Positions 44,713 to 52,686 of a DNA stretch of 64,000 nt are shown here, in pieces (positions within the stretch are counted from its first letter, which is position 1; each line of letters starts with the position of its first letter). Both the position numbers and the translations under genes were made by a program. The notes under the pieces were generated by a model. The model ran no database searches. It saw only the letters and a program-made list of their open reading frames with translations, and was not told the DNA's origin. The DNA is from DATARH01 sp050246595 (GTDB lineage: Bacteria > Pseudomonadota > Alphaproteobacteria > ATCC43930 > CGMCC-115725), in the NCBI GenBank assembly GCA_050246595.1, contig JBFWVT010000015.1, positions 14,484 through 78,483 on the forward strand. The letters are read 5' to 3'.

Positions 44713-45933
44713 ATGTTCAGAATGTCCGGGTTCGGGCGCGAGGCCCGCGTCAACGCGCTGATCGGCTGCGGCCATTTTCTGTCGCATTACTACCAGCTCT
44801 GTCTGCCGCCGCTGTTTATCGCCTGGCAGCGCGAGTTCGACGTATCGTTCGCCCAACTCGGTCTCGCGGTTGCGCTGATGGGCGGCGTCTCGGCGGTGGC
44901 GCAGGCTCCGGTCGGATTTCTTGTCGATCGTTACGGTGCACGCCGCTTTCTGATCGCTGGCACGGCGTTGATGACATTGTCGATCGCGGCGATGGGTCTG
45001 GCGACCTCGTTCTGGCAGATCGTCGCGTTGGCGATGCTGTCGGGGCTCGGCAATTCGGTCATTCACCCGGCCGATTACGCGATATTGAGCGGGTCGGTGG
45101 AGAAGTCGCGCCTCGGCAAATCGTTCGCATTGCACACCTTTGTCGGCAATATCGGGTTTGCCGCCGCGCCGCCGGTCACCGCCGCGCTGATGCTGCTGAT
45201 CGGCTGGCGCGAGACGCTGCTGCTGGTCGGCGGGGTCGGCGCCCCGGTGGTGCTGGCGATCGTCTTGCAGAGTCGCATCTTGAACGAGCAGAAGCGCGAG
45301 CCGGGCGCCCGCTCGACCGGGTTTCTGGCCGATATGCGCCAGCTCCTGTCGAAGCCGATCCTGCTGTTCTTCGGGTTTTTCATGGTGTCGTCGATGGCCG
45401 GGGCCGGTATCCAGTCCTGGCTGATCACGGTGCTGCACAGCACGCACGGGCTGACGCTCGAAGCCGCCTCCTCCGGGCTGACCGGCTACACGGTCGGGGC
45501 GATGTGCGGCATCCTGCTCGGCGGCTGGGTGGCCGACCGCACCGATCGTCATCTCGGCTTTGTCGTCGCGCTAACCGTGGCCGGATCGGCGCTGCTGCTG
45601 TGGTTGAACCTGGTCTCGATGCCGCAGCTGGCGATGATCGCGGTGCTCTTTGCGACCGGTCTCTTGATCGGGGCGAGCCGGACGCCGCGCGACATCATGG
45701 TCAAGGACGCCGCGCCGCCCGGCCAGATCGGCAAGGTGTTCGGGTTTGTCAGCGCCGGGCTGGCTTTGGGCGGCGCGATCATGCCGGTCCCCTATGGAAT
45801 GTTGATCGATGCCGGGCACGCCGATCTGCTGCTGGTCGTCGTCGCCGCGCTGTGGCTCGTCAGTCTGTTTTTCGCCGGCAGCGCCCGCAGCGTCCGCCGG
45901 AGAACGGAAGCCGTGCCGGTTCCGGCCGAATAA
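44713..45933 (+). CDS. MFS transporter (paralogue of the divergent neighbour)
   Basis: A 406-residue, twelve-helix major facilitator: ALIGCGHFLSHYYQLCLPPL in TM1, motif A FLVDRYGARRFLIAG near residue 75, GNSVIHPADYAILSGSVE near 115 and PRDIMVKDAAPPGQIGKVFG near 325. Sequence and order of motifs match the transporter at 43267-44529, so the pair arose by duplication and inversion. Substrate unknown. The start at ATG 44713 gives MFRMSGFGREARVNAL. Confidence 0.88.
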   Translation: MFRMSGFGREARVNALIGCGHFLSHYYQLCLPPLFIAWQREFDVSFAQLGLAVALMGGVSAVAQAPVGFLVDRYGARRFLIAGTALMTLSIAAMGLATSFWQIVALAMLSGLGNSVIHPADYAILSGSVEKSRLGKSFALHTFVGNIGFAAAPPVTAALMLLIGWRETLLLVGGVGAPVVLAIVLQSRILNEQKREPGARSTGFLADMRQLLSKPILLFFGFFMVSSMAGAGIQSWLITVLHSTHGLTLEAASSGLTGYTVGAMCGILLGGWVADRTDRHLGFVVALTVAGSALLLWLNLVSMPQLAMIAVLFATGLLIGASRTPRDIMVKDAAPPGQIGKVFGFVSAGLALGGAIMPVPYGMLIDAGHADLLLVVVAALWLVSLFFAGSARSVRRRTEAVPVPAE

Positions 45934-46037
45934 TCCGCGCGGCTTGCGCTTCGCCGCCGGGGTGAATAGATCGGGAGGGCGGTCCGCGTCCGAGAGCAGC
46001 GCGGGCCGCGCTTTTGTTCGAACCACTCCTGTCGCCG

Positions 46038-47207
46038 ATGCCTGACGATCTTTCCGTGCGTTTGCAAGCGGGAGCGGCCTTTGTCGCCGGGAGCGCCGGT
46101 CCGGTCGCGCTGTACTGGGAGCGCGCCGGCGGGGGCGCAATCCGTGCCGATGGAGCGCAGCAACGCGCGGTCGCCCGCCTACAACTTCTCCATGACGCGC
46201 TGCTGGAATACAGACCCGCCGGCACGGCGCGGCGCGGATTGCTGGCGCGTCTCGGGTTTGGCGAGAAGCCGCCGGAGCCGCCGCGCGGCGTCTATCTATG
46301 GGGGCCGGTCGGGCGCGGCAAATCGATGCTGATGGACCTGTTCTTCGCCTCGGCGCCGGTCGCGAACAAGCGGCGTGTGCATTTTCACGCCTTTATGCTC
46401 GATGTGCATGCCCGCATCGAACGCGAGCGCCGCGCCCGCACCCGCGAGCCGGTCGCAAAGGTCGCCGCCGATCTCGCCGCCGAGGCGGCGCTGCTCTGCT
46501 TTGACGAGTTCCAGGTCAACGACATCGCCGACGCGATGATCCTGGAACGGCTGTTCCGGGCGCTGTTCGCGGCCGGCACGGTCGTCGTCGCAACCTCGAA
46601 CCGCCCGCCGGACCGGCTCTACGAGCACGGGTTGCAGCGCGACCGCTTTCTGCCCTTTATCGATCTTTTGAACGAACGGCTCGACCGGCTCGAACTGGAC
46701 AGCGGTCGCGACTACCGGCTGTCGCGACTGACCGGCAAGCGGGTTTACCACACCCCGCTTGACGCGGCGGCCGAGCGCGCCCTGAGAGCGCATTTCGCCG
46801 AGCTGACCGACAACGCGACGATTGCGAGCGAGACCTTGACCGTGCTCGGGCGCGAGCTGGTCGTTTCCCGCGTTGCCGGCGATGTCGCCTGGTTCCGCTT
46901 TGAGGAATTATGTTCGCGGCCGCTCGCCGCCGCCGATTACCTGGCGATCGCCGAACGCTATGCCGCGGTTATCGTCGAAGGCATCCCGCGTCTCGACAAG
47001 CGGCGGCGCAACGAGGCGCAGCGTTTTCACATCCTGATCGACACGCTCTACGAGGCGCGCACCCTGCTGATTGCCTCGGCCGAGGTGCCGCCCGACGAGA
47101 TCTACACGGAAGGCGACGGTTCCTGGGAATTCCAGCGCACCGTGTCCCGCCTGCACGAGATGCAGAGCGAGGATTACGTCGTCAATTCGATAACTGCCCC
47201 CTCTTAG
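46038..47207 (+). CDS. zapE: Cell division protein ZapE (AFG1-like ATPase)
   Basis: A 389-residue ATPase that in other bacteria binds FtsZ at the division ring. Walker A GPVGRGKSMLMDLFF lies near residues 86-100, followed by HFHAFMLDVHARI, Walker B LLCFDEFQVNDIADAM near 147-162, ATSNRPPDRLYEHGLQRDRF and the sensor Arg region. Length is normal. ATG 46038 is preferred over the upstream TTG at 46014. It is convergent with minE, so division genes meet here although they are not in one operon. Confidence 0.9.
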   Translation: MPDDLSVRLQAGAAFVAGSAGPVALYWERAGGGAIRADGAQQRAVARLQLLHDALLEYRPAGTARRGLLARLGFGEKPPEPPRGVYLWGPVGRGKSMLMDLFFASAPVANKRRVHFHAFMLDVHARIERERRARTREPVAKVAADLAAEAALLCFDEFQVNDIADAMILERLFRALFAAGTVVVATSNRPPDRLYEHGLQRDRFLPFIDLLNERLDRLELDSGRDYRLSRLTGKRVYHTPLDAAAERALRAHFAELTDNATIASETLTVLGRELVVSRVAGDVAWFRFEELCSRPLAAADYLAIAERYAAVIVEGIPRLDKRRRNEAQRFHILIDTLYEARTLLIASAEVPPDEIYTEGDGSWEFQRTVSRLHEMQSEDYVVNSITAPS

Positions 47208-47240
47208 AACGGGGAATGGCGCCCCGGCGCGGAGCCGCGC

Positions 47241-47567
47241 TCAAGCCTTTGCGGCGCCGCCGATCGAGGAGCTTTTCGCGATCCCCGGCACGGGGCGCCG
47301 CTTGGCGCCCTCGATCTCGATATTGATCTCGAGCAGCGAGGTATCGCCGGCCTTGCCGAGATTCGTCCCGAGATTGACGCGGATCATGTCGTCGCGAAGC
47401 TCGACGTAGCGGCCGACCACGTCGATGAGCTCTTTCTGCAGTTTCGGCAGGAAGTCGGGCGCATCCCGGCCGGCGCGCTCATGCGCCAGCACAATCTTGA
47501 GCCGCTCCTTGGCGACCGAGGCGCTGTTGCGGTGCGGCGAGAACAGGTTTTTGAACAGATTCATCAC
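47241..47567 (-). CDS. minE: Cell division topological specificity factor MinE
   Basis: A 108-residue protein that stimulates MinD ATPase and drives pole-to-pole oscillation. The N-terminal membrane-targeting and anti-MinCD helix includes NSASVAKERLKIVLAHER near residues 15-32; the C-terminal dimerisation domain includes LQKELIDVVGRYV. The last 20 residues (GAKRRPVPGIAKS onward) extend beyond short MinE proteins. Its ATG overlaps the minD stop as ATGA. Confidence 0.93.
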   Translation of the reverse strand: MMNLFKNLFSPHRNSASVAKERLKIVLAHERAGRDAPDFLPKLQKELIDVVGRYVELRDDMIRVNLGTNLGKAGDTSLLEINIEIEGAKRRPVPGIAKSSSIGGAAKA

Positions 47568-48376
47568 GCTCTGCCGAACAACACGCGGAGGAGATTGCGG
47601 CGCTCGGGTTTGACAAAGCGCATCTCCCGCGTTTCGCCAAGAAATCTCGCGACCGCGTCGTGATAGGCGCGCCCGGCCGGGCTTTCCATGTCGAACGTCA
47701 CCGGAGTACCGGTATTCGAGGCGCGCAGCACCGATTCCGATTCGGGAATGACGCCCAGCAGCGGGATCGACAGGATCTCCTGGACGTCCTCGACGGTCAT
47801 CATCTCGCCGCGCGTGACGCGCGCCGAATCGTAGCGGGTCAGCAGCAGGTTCAGTTCGACCGGCGGTTCGTTGCGCTCGGCGCGGCGCGACCGCGACGCC
47901 AGGATTCCGATGATGCGGTCGCTGTCGCGCACCGAGGAGACTTCCGGGTTGGTGACGATGACCGCCGAGTCCGCAAAGTAAAGCGCGGTGACCGCTCCGT
48001 GTTCGATGCCCGCCGGGCTGTCGCAGATGATATAGTCGAACTGCTGCTTCAGTTCCTCGAGCACGCGCTCGACGCCGTCGCGCTTCAGCGCCTCCTTGTC
48101 GCGCGTCTGCGAAGTCGGAAAGATGTAGAGATTGTCGTTGCGCTTGTCCTTGATCAGGGCCTGGTTGAGGTTGGCGTCGCCGTTGATGACGTTGATGAAG
48201 TCGAAGACGACGCGCCGCTCGCAGCCCATGATCAGATCGAGATTGCGCAGCCCGACATCAAAATCGATCACGACTGTTCGGTGTCCGCGCAGAGCCAGTC
48301 CCGCGGCAAAGGCGGCCGAACTTGTGGTTTTACCGACCCCGCCCTTGCCCGATGTAATTACCACGACTTTTGCCAA
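47564..48376 (-). CDS. minD: Septum site-determining ATPase MinD
   Basis: A 270-residue deviant-Walker ATPase that recruits MinC and MinE to the membrane. Read from TTG 48376 it begins MAKVVVITSGKGGVGKTT, the canonical start; the GGAGAGG site 4 bases before supports TTG, and no ATG/GTG exists at that position. DFDVGLRNLDLIMG (switch I), YIICDSPAGIEHGA and a C-terminal amphipathic membrane helix (EMRFVKPERRNLLRVLFGRA region) are present. Order minC, minD, minE, the latter two translationally coupled. Confidence 0.95.
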   Translation of the reverse strand: MAKVVVITSGKGGVGKTTSSAAFAAGLALRGHRTVVIDFDVGLRNLDLIMGCERRVVFDFINVINGDANLNQALIKDKRNDNLYIFPTSQTRDKEALKRDGVERVLEELKQQFDYIICDSPAGIEHGAVTALYFADSAVIVTNPEVSSVRDSDRIIGILASRSRRAERNEPPVELNLLLTRYDSARVTRGEMMTVEDVQEILSIPLLGVIPESESVLRASNTGTPVTFDMESPAGRAYHDAVARFLGETREMRFVKPERRNLLRVLFGRA

Positions 48377-48491
48377 GATCCCTCTCCCCGCCCAAGCTCT
48401 CGCCCGGAGGGCGGCCGGCGCTGGCTCTCTATTTTCCAGCGCGATCGGAGCGGCGCGCAAGGCCTATTACGTATGAGGCACGATGCGCCTG

Positions 48492-49214
48492 CTAAATTCG
48501 GGTGATGGTCAAGACGTCGTCAACCAGCGCGATCTGCGCCGGTCCGCCCTGATGTTCCGCCGGCAGTTGCTCGCTGACCAGATAGCGCCCGGCGATGCTG
48601 ATCAGCTCGGCTTCGAGGCGGGTGCAGAAGATCCGAGCGGCCGCGTCGCCCGCGGCGCCGGCCAGGGCCCGGCCGCGCAGCCGGCCATATACGTGTATGT
48701 TTCCATCCGCCACGATTTCGGCGCCGGGGCTGACCGCGGCCGTGACGATCAGGTCGCCACCGCGGGCGTAGACCTGGGTGCCGGAGCGGACCGGCTCGGT
48801 TACGATTCTGGTCGTGGCGCGTGCGGAGGGCGGTGCGGGCGCGGGTTCGGCGGCCGTTGCCGGCGAATCGGAAGATGGGCGGAGGGAGCGCCGAATCGGG
48901 GCCGTCGCGCTCGGCGCGAAGCTGGCCAGCCCGATTGCAGTCGCCGCCGCGAGCTGCGCCGGCTCGGCGTTCTGTACGCCGACCAGCATCAGCGTGTGCT
49001 CGTGCAACAGACGGCGTATATCGGCGAAATCGGCCGTCTCGACAAACCCGTCGGCGCCCTTCAGATCGAGGACAACCGGCGCGTTTCGAAAGAAACGCGG
49101 GCTGCGCTCGACCTGCACGGCAAGCTCGCGGCCGAATTCCGGAGCGCGCACCATGCCGGCGCGCACGACCATGACCGTAAAGAGAGCACCCTGAACAAGA
49201 GTTCCCGCCGCCAT
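48492..49214 (-). CDS. minC: Septum site-determining inhibitor MinC
   Basis: A 240-residue FtsZ inhibitor. The N-terminal domain covers about 1-95 (FFRNAPVVLDLKGADGF). A linker rich in Pro/Ala/Ser follows (about 105-130). The C-terminal beta-helix has the conserved SGTQVYARGGDLIVTAAVSPGAEIVADGNIHVYG region, split here as SGTQVYARGGDLIVTA and NIHVYGRLRGRALAGA. ATG 49214 is preferred over TTG 49220. The gap to minD (116 bases) is larger than usual but shows no terminator. Confidence 0.92.
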   Translation of the reverse strand: MAAGTLVQGALFTVMVVRAGMVRAPEFGRELAVQVERSPRFFRNAPVVLDLKGADGFVETADFADIRRLLHEHTLMLVGVQNAEPAQLAAATAIGLASFAPSATAPIRRSLRPSSDSPATAAEPAPAPPSARATTRIVTEPVRSGTQVYARGGDLIVTAAVSPGAEIVADGNIHVYGRLRGRALAGAAGDAAARIFCTRLEAELISIAGRYLVSEQLPAEHQGGPAQIALVDDVLTITRI

Positions 49215-49298
49215 GCGCAACCCGGCGCCTCAATAAGTGCCTAACGGAAACCGGGTAGCCGCAAATCGCCGCCGCCGCAACAATCTTGCAACCGCGCT

Positions 49299-50417
49299 TC
49301 AGCGCGCAGCCTCCATCACCAGCCGCATAAAGCCGTTGCGCGCTGCCGGGTCGATCCAGCGCAATACCGCCACCAGGTCGTTTTCGGGGTCGATCCAGGT
49401 CAGGTTGCCGCCGGCGCCCGAGGCGCAATAGCTCGCTTCCGACGCGCTCGGAAACATCGCTCGGCCGGTGTTGAGCCACCACAAATACCCGTATTGCGGA
49501 TAAAGCGGGCACGGGACGCGCATTCGCGCGATCCATGCCTCGGACAGGATGCGCTTTCCGTTCCAGACGCCGCCGCGCAGCAGCAACAGACCGATCCGCG
49601 CCTGGTCCTGCGCGTTGATGAACACGCCGCCGCCCCAATGCGAGCCGCCCGACACCGACTGCATGCGCTCTCCGTCGATCTCGACCCAGGAGTTGCGGTA
49701 GCCGTGCCATTCCCATGTCCGTGACGCGCCGATCGGGTCCATGACCAGCTCGCGGAACACCTCCGGCAGCGGACGGCGCCAGACGCGCAGCAGCGCCAGC
49801 GCCAGCCGGTTGACGCGCACGTCGTTGTACTCCCAGAACGTGCCCGGCTCCTGCAGGTCGCGGTGCGTGCCCTTTTTGCCGGTCGCCGGCCGTCCGCCGA
49901 CGCTGCGGTGGCGATCGATCAGGTCCGGCTTGCCCCACAGCTCGCCTTCCCATTCCGAGGTCTGCTGCAACAGGTGGTGCCAGGTAATTTTGTCGTTGTG
50001 CGGCGGCGCGAACCCGCCGTCGTCGCCCCAATCGACATTCGGGGTGCGGCACACGGGCTCGTCCGGGTCGCGAATGAGGCCGCGGTCGAGGGCCAGCCCG
50101 GCCAGAATCGAGAGATAGCTTTTGGCGACGCTGAAGGTCAGATCGACCTGCGTGGTATCGCCCCACTCGGCGACGATCCGGCTGCCGCGCAGCAGCAGGC
50201 CGTTCGGGCCGCCGCGCGGACGCACCGGCCCCAACGTCTCGTTCCACGGCGGGGCTTCGCCGAAATCGGTTGCGACCATATGCGCGAGATCGCGGCTCCA
50301 CTTCGTCTCGTGCTCGGCGGCATAGCGCGCCGCCGCGGCGGCGCCGGCCGGATCGAGACCGGCCTCCTCGGGGCTGCGGCGATGCCATTCGGGGTGCGGC
50401 GGCGGGAAATAAGTCAT
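49299..50417 (-). CDS. Serine hydrolase of the beta-lactamase class C family
   Basis: A 372-residue penicillin-binding-protein-like hydrolase. The nucleophile motif is SVAK (TFSVAKSYLSILAGLALDRG near residue 97) and the Tyr motif is YNDVRVNRLALALL near 195. A KTG-like third motif is not obvious; SGAGGNLTWIDPENDLV near 335 sits in its place. No signal peptide, so it is probably cytosolic and closer to esterase or EstB-like members than to true beta-lactamases. The start is the ATG just before a divergent tatA promoter region. Confidence 0.8.
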   Translation of the reverse strand: MTYFPPPHPEWHRRSPEEAGLDPAGAAAAARYAAEHETKWSRDLAHMVATDFGEAPPWNETLGPVRPRGGPNGLLLRGSRIVAEWGDTTQVDLTFSVAKSYLSILAGLALDRGLIRDPDEPVCRTPNVDWGDDGGFAPPHNDKITWHHLLQQTSEWEGELWGKPDLIDRHRSVGGRPATGKKGTHRDLQEPGTFWEYNDVRVNRLALALLRVWRRPLPEVFRELVMDPIGASRTWEWHGYRNSWVEIDGERMQSVSGGSHWGGGVFINAQDQARIGLLLLRGGVWNGKRILSEAWIARMRVPCPLYPQYGYLWWLNTGRAMFPSASEASYCASGAGGNLTWIDPENDLVAVLRWIDPAARNGFMRLVMEAAR

Positions 50418-50581
50418 GGCTCGGGTCCAATGGTTTGACAGGAAGGGCGAAGAGAGCGGGGTTGATTTTCGGCGAATCGGTCACGACTTCCGAGGGCAGC
50501 ACCGGGTCGAATGCGATAAGGGGCGAAATTCGGCGCGCGTTCTGTTAAAATCCAGAGGGTTTCAGCTTCCGGGGTCTCCAC

Positions 50582-50839
50582 ATGGGTTCGATGAGTTTGA
50601 TGCATTGGCTGGTCGTTCTGGCCATCGTCCTGGTCCTGTTCGGCGCCGGCAAGCTGCCCCGGGTCATGGGTGATTTCGCGAAAGGCATCAAGGCCTTTAA
50701 GTCCGGCATGAAGGAGGAAGAGCAGGAGACGGCGCAGACGCCGCATCAGCAGGTTCCGCCGCCTTCCGGCACTGCCTCGGCCGCTGCCGCCGGGAATACG
50801 GGGGCTTATAGCAGCAACGGGCGCGATCAGCGCGTCTGA
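50582..50839 (+). CDS. tatA: Twin-arginine translocase subunit TatA
   Basis: An 85-residue protein with one N-terminal membrane helix (LMHWLVVLAIVLVLFGAGKLP) followed by the amphipathic helix VMGDFAKGIKAFKSGMKEEE and a soluble Gln/Pro/Ala tail, the layout of TatA. It forms the Tat pore for folded proteins. In most genomes tatB and tatC follow; here a SET-domain gene follows after 22 bases, so tatBC must be elsewhere. Confidence 0.9.
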   Translation: MGSMSLMHWLVVLAIVLVLFGAGKLPRVMGDFAKGIKAFKSGMKEEEQETAQTPHQQVPPPSGTASAAAAGNTGAYSSNGRDQRV

Positions 50840-50861
50840 GCCGACGCGCCGAGGTGTTCGG

Positions 50862-51287
50862 GTGGCCGCAGCCGCGCCACGGCACGAGCGCGCGCGTAAT
50901 ACGCTGCGACCGATCCCGAACGATCGCCTCGAAATCCGCCATGACCCGCTGAAGGGGCGCGGTGTCTTTGCGCGCGCGATGATCGGCGCGGGTGCGCTGA
51001 TCGAGGTGGCGCCCGTCATCATCGTGCCGGCCGCCCAGCGCAAGCTGCTCGATACCACGACCCTGCACGATTATTACTTCCTCTGGGACGACACGGGCGG
51101 CGAGAGCCGGGTCGCGATCGCGCTTGGTCTCGTATCGCTGTGCAATCATTCGCGCCGGCCCAGCGCCCGCGTCAGGCGGAACCGCATAGGCGAGACGCTC
51201 GATCTGCTGGCATTGACGCCGATCGCGGCGGAATGCGAGATCACCATCGACTACAACTGCCCGCTGTGGTTCGCGGTGCAGGATTAG
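50862..51287 (+). CDS. SET-domain protein (putative protein-lysine methyltransferase)
   Basis: A 141-residue stand-alone SET domain: GRGVFARAMIGAGALIEVAP near residues 30-49, the pseudoknot pair LCNHSRRPSARVRRN near 92-106 and ECEITIDYNCPLWF near 125. All SAM-site elements (GxG, NHS, DYN) are kept. GTG start, 22 bases after tatA. Bacterial SET proteins are uncommon and their targets mostly unknown; cotranscription with tatA is likely but may not be functional. Confidence 0.8.
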   Translation: MAAAAPRHERARNTLRPIPNDRLEIRHDPLKGRGVFARAMIGAGALIEVAPVIIVPAAQRKLLDTTTLHDYYFLWDDTGGESRVAIALGLVSLCNHSRRPSARVRRNRIGETLDLLALTPIAAECEITIDYNCPLWFAVQD

Positions 51288-51305
51288 CAATTCCCAATTC
51301 GAGCT

Positions 51306-51398
51306 GTCATTGCGAGGAAGCCCGCAGGGCCGACGAAGCAATCTCACTTTGACAGGGACGATCGCCGGGATTGCCTCGCTCCGCTCGCAATGACAGAA
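51306..51398. repeat. Family 4 palindromic repeat
   Basis: GTCATTGCGAGGAAGCCCGC and CGACGAAGCAATCTC on the left, GGGATTGCCTCGCTCCGCTC and GCAATGACA on the right, complementary around a spacer; related to 33302-33374. It fills the gap between the SET gene and the moxR-like gene. Confidence 0.8.
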
Positions 51399-51433
51399 CT
51401 CTCTGGATCAACCCGCAACGATACGGCACCGGC

Positions 51434-52285
51434 ATGCAATTACGGTTCGAGGGCACCGATTCCTATGTGGCGACGCAGGATTTGCAGGTCGCCGTCAACG
51501 CCGCGATCGCGCTGGAGCGGCCATTGCTGGTCAAGGGCGAACCCGGCACCGGCAAAACCATCCTGGCGCACGAGGTTGCCAAGGCGCTCGGCAAGGAGCT
51601 GATCACCTGGCACATCAAATCGACCACCAAGGCATTGCAGGGGCTTTATGAATACGACGCGGTGTCGCGCCTGCGCGACGGCCAGCTCGGTGATGACCGG
51701 GTGCACGACATCGCCAACTACATCAAGCCCGGCAAATTGTGGGAGGCGTTCGAGGCCGACGACGCGCCGGTGTTGCTGATCGACGAGATCGACAAGGCCG
51801 ATATCGAATTCCCGAACGACCTGCTGCTCGAACTCGACCGGATGGAGTTCTACGTCTACGAGTTGCGTCGGACGATCGTCGCGAAACAGCGCCCGATCGT
51901 GATGATCACGTCGAATAACGAAAAGGAACTGCCCGACGCGTTTCTGCGTCGCTGCTTCTTTCACTATATCCGCTTTCCCGACCGCGAGACGATGCAGCGC
52001 ATCATCGATGTGCATTTTCCGGGTCTGAAACACGATCTCGTCCACGAAGCGCTGACGATCTTTTTCGATATCCGCGAGGTGCCGGGCCTCAAGAAGAAAC
52101 CCTCGACCTCGGAGCTGCTGGACTGGATCAAATTGCTGCTGGTCGAGGACATTTCTCCGGAGCTGCTGCGCACCCGCGACCCCAAAAAGCTGATCCCGCC
52201 ACTGCATGGCGCGCTGTTGAAAAACGAGCAGGATGTCCACCTGTTCGAGCGGCTCGCGTTTCTGAACCGGCGGGAGCGGGGCTAG
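51434..52285 (+). CDS. MoxR-family AAA+ ATPase
   Basis: A 283-residue chaperone-like ATPase. Walker A GEPGTGKTILAHEVA lies near residues 35-49, Walker B VLLIDEIDKADIEFPNDLLLELDRM near 112, sensor 1 ITSNNEKELPDAFLRRCFF near 155, with a helical lid after. MoxR proteins work with VWA-domain partners to assemble or activate metalloenzymes and other complexes; the VWA partner is two genes downstream (52687). Start ATG 51434; the upstream frame runs into a repeat. Confidence 0.9.
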   Translation: MQLRFEGTDSYVATQDLQVAVNAAIALERPLLVKGEPGTGKTILAHEVAKALGKELITWHIKSTTKALQGLYEYDAVSRLRDGQLGDDRVHDIANYIKPGKLWEAFEADDAPVLLIDEIDKADIEFPNDLLLELDRMEFYVYELRRTIVAKQRPIVMITSNNEKELPDAFLRRCFFHYIRFPDRETMQRIIDVHFPGLKHDLVHEALTIFFDIREVPGLKKKPSTSELLDWIKLLLVEDISPELLRTRDPKKLIPPLHGALLKNEQDVHLFERLAFLNRRERG

Positions 52286-52290
52286 GTCCG

Positions 52291-52683
52291 ATGCGCGCGG
52301 GCCTCGCTACGCAACTTCCTCCGGACACGCCGTTGGCTGAAGAATTGGCCGCGGAAGAGCTGGTCGAAGTGGCGAACCTTACGACAGCCCAGACCGGGGT
52401 GCTCGGAACGATCTTCATCTCCACCGTGATGGGCGGTCATGGCCCGCGTGTTAAATACTTTGTCCAACCCGGCCGCAATCAGCCGAGCTTCTCGGTCCTG
52501 ATCGCCGATCCGCCGCGTGTTGTCGCGAATAGCCTGCCCGACCGGGTTCTTCGGCAATGGGCGCCCGATGTCATTCGGTGGGTCGCGCTCAACAAGGATG
52601 CGCTGCTCGATTTCTGGAACAACGGCGACACCTGGACCGACCCGCAGGTCACCGCGTTCAAACAAGCGCTAAAGCGGATCTGA
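52291..52683 (+). CDS. Conserved-looking protein of unknown function between moxR and vwa
   Basis: A 130-residue soluble protein, no signal or membrane segment. The N half is acidic and helical (LAEELAAEELVEVANL). The middle looks like beta strands (GVLGTIFISTVMGGHGPRVK, YFVQPGRNQPSFSVLI). The C half is helical (VIRWVALNKDALLDFWNNG). I do not recognise a family. Starts 5 bases after the moxR stop and ends 3 bases before the vwa start, so it belongs to the same operon and may serve the same complex, or be an insertion into it. Confidence 0.65.
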   Translation: MRAGLATQLPPDTPLAEELAAEELVEVANLTTAQTGVLGTIFISTVMGGHGPRVKYFVQPGRNQPSFSVLIADPPRVVANSLPDRVLRQWAPDVIRWVALNKDALLDFWNNGDTWTDPQVTAFKQALKRI

Positions 52684-52686
52684 CCG

